From Bacteroidota bacterium (lineage in GTDB: Bacteria > Bacteroidota > Bacteroidia > Bacteroidales > FEN-979): DNA of 64,000 bases. Each line of letters begins with the position of its first letter. The stretch's first letter is position 1. The DNA lies in the NCBI GenBank assembly GCA_026391355.1, contig JAPLDH010000079.1, positions 1 to 64,000 of the forward strand, in the 5' to 3' direction. The notes below the pieces were generated by a model. That model was not told the origin of the DNA and did no database searches. It saw nothing but the letters and a program-made list of their open reading frames with translations. Below, one piece after another: positions 63,774 through 64,000 of this stretch. A program made the position numbers and the translations under genes.

Positions 63774-64000
63774 ATGTTGCTGCGAACTGAAAAAATCGTC
63801 AAGAAATACCGTAAACGCGTAGTTGTCAACGAAGTTTCACTAGAGGTTAACCAGGGAGAGATCGTTGGATTACTTGGACCGAATGGTGCGGGAAAAACCA
63901 CATCTTTTTATATTATCGTCGGTTTGATCAAACCTTTTTCGGGTAATGTTTTTCTTGATGACGAAAATATTACCAGGGAACCCATGTATAAAAGGGCGCA
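63774..64000 (+). CDS. lptB: LPS export ABC transporter ATPase LptB (5' part)
   Basis: The first 75 codons are present; the gene runs off the window. The start [20 protein letters not shown], the Walker A loop [12 protein letters not shown] and the following [20 protein letters not shown] match LptB rather than other ABC ATPases ([11 protein letters not shown] is the LptB phrase). It powers LPS extraction with LptF/LptG; an LptF/G-type gene is at 26904. An upstream ATG at 63757 is out of frame. Confidence 0.9.
   Translation, partial: MLLRTEKIVKKYRKRVVVNEVSLEVNQGEIVGLLGPNGAGKTTSFYIIVGLIKPFSGNVFLDDENITREPMYKRA

Overview
The window comes from a Bacteroidota chromosome, probably a Bacteroidales/Marinilabiliales-type lineage. 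This rests on two SusC/SusD pairs, several TonB-dependent receptors with carboxypeptidase-regulatory-like plug extensions, three proteins with type IX secretion (T9SS) C-terminal sorting domains, DUF4296 and DUF5686 proteins, a sphingolipid synthesis cluster, and about sixteen close matches to the Bacteroidota -7 promoter element TAnnTTTG shortly upstream of start codons. No species can be named from sequence alone. I found no rRNA, tRNA, CRISPR array, intact insertion sequence or prophage.

Layout. 1-1200: a 5'-truncated gene remnant and a 630-base gene-free stretch with palindromes. 1194-4921: housekeeping genes (SAM hydrolase diverging from phoH, purC, SirB1-like protein). 5087-7685: an accessory, AT-rich patch with a STAND-like ATPase-TPR protein and a truncated second ATPase, bounded by a REP-like palindrome. 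7897-9540: cinA, rpmB and a strong terminator. 9611-12711: a secreted protein and a TonB receptor, translationally coupled. 12797-17440 (minus): TonB receptor, T9SS cargo and ornithine aminotransferase. 17486-21483 (minus): cytochrome c maturation genes ccmB, ccmC, a 46-codon ccmD-like gene and a Cys-type ccmE, then a UbiD-type decarboxylase that may serve menaquinone synthesis. 21499-25305 (minus): two paralogous T9SS cargo proteins. 25546-26760: a GNAT-like protein. 26904-33936 (plus): LptF/G-type permease, two glycosyltransferases, EttA-type ABC-F, hisS. 34032-36428: a MIO-dependent ammonia-lyase and two small membrane paralogues. 36723-46486: two tandem SusC-SusD pairs. 46582-51261 (minus): serine palmitoyltransferase, two tandem GNAT-like acyltransferases and an extended SDR, together a likely complete ceramide cluster. 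51329-53532 (minus): iorB and iorA. 53624-57468 (plus): DnaJ-like protein, TonB receptor, lipoprotein. 57498-60092 (minus): DUF4296 lipoprotein and recQ. 60218 to the end (plus): kdsD-type isomerase, DUF5686 outer-membrane protein and the start of lptB.

Themes. Most of the window serves the cell envelope: nutrient uptake (SusCD, TonB receptors), LPS/Kdo supply and export (KdsD, LptB, LptF/G, glycosyltransferases), sphingolipids, T9SS cargo and periplasmic cytochrome c assembly. The most unusual non-coding structure is a family of 7-bp tandem repeats at four loci. Two of these arrays frame ccmC so closely that its stop codon, and probably its start, lie inside repeat units.
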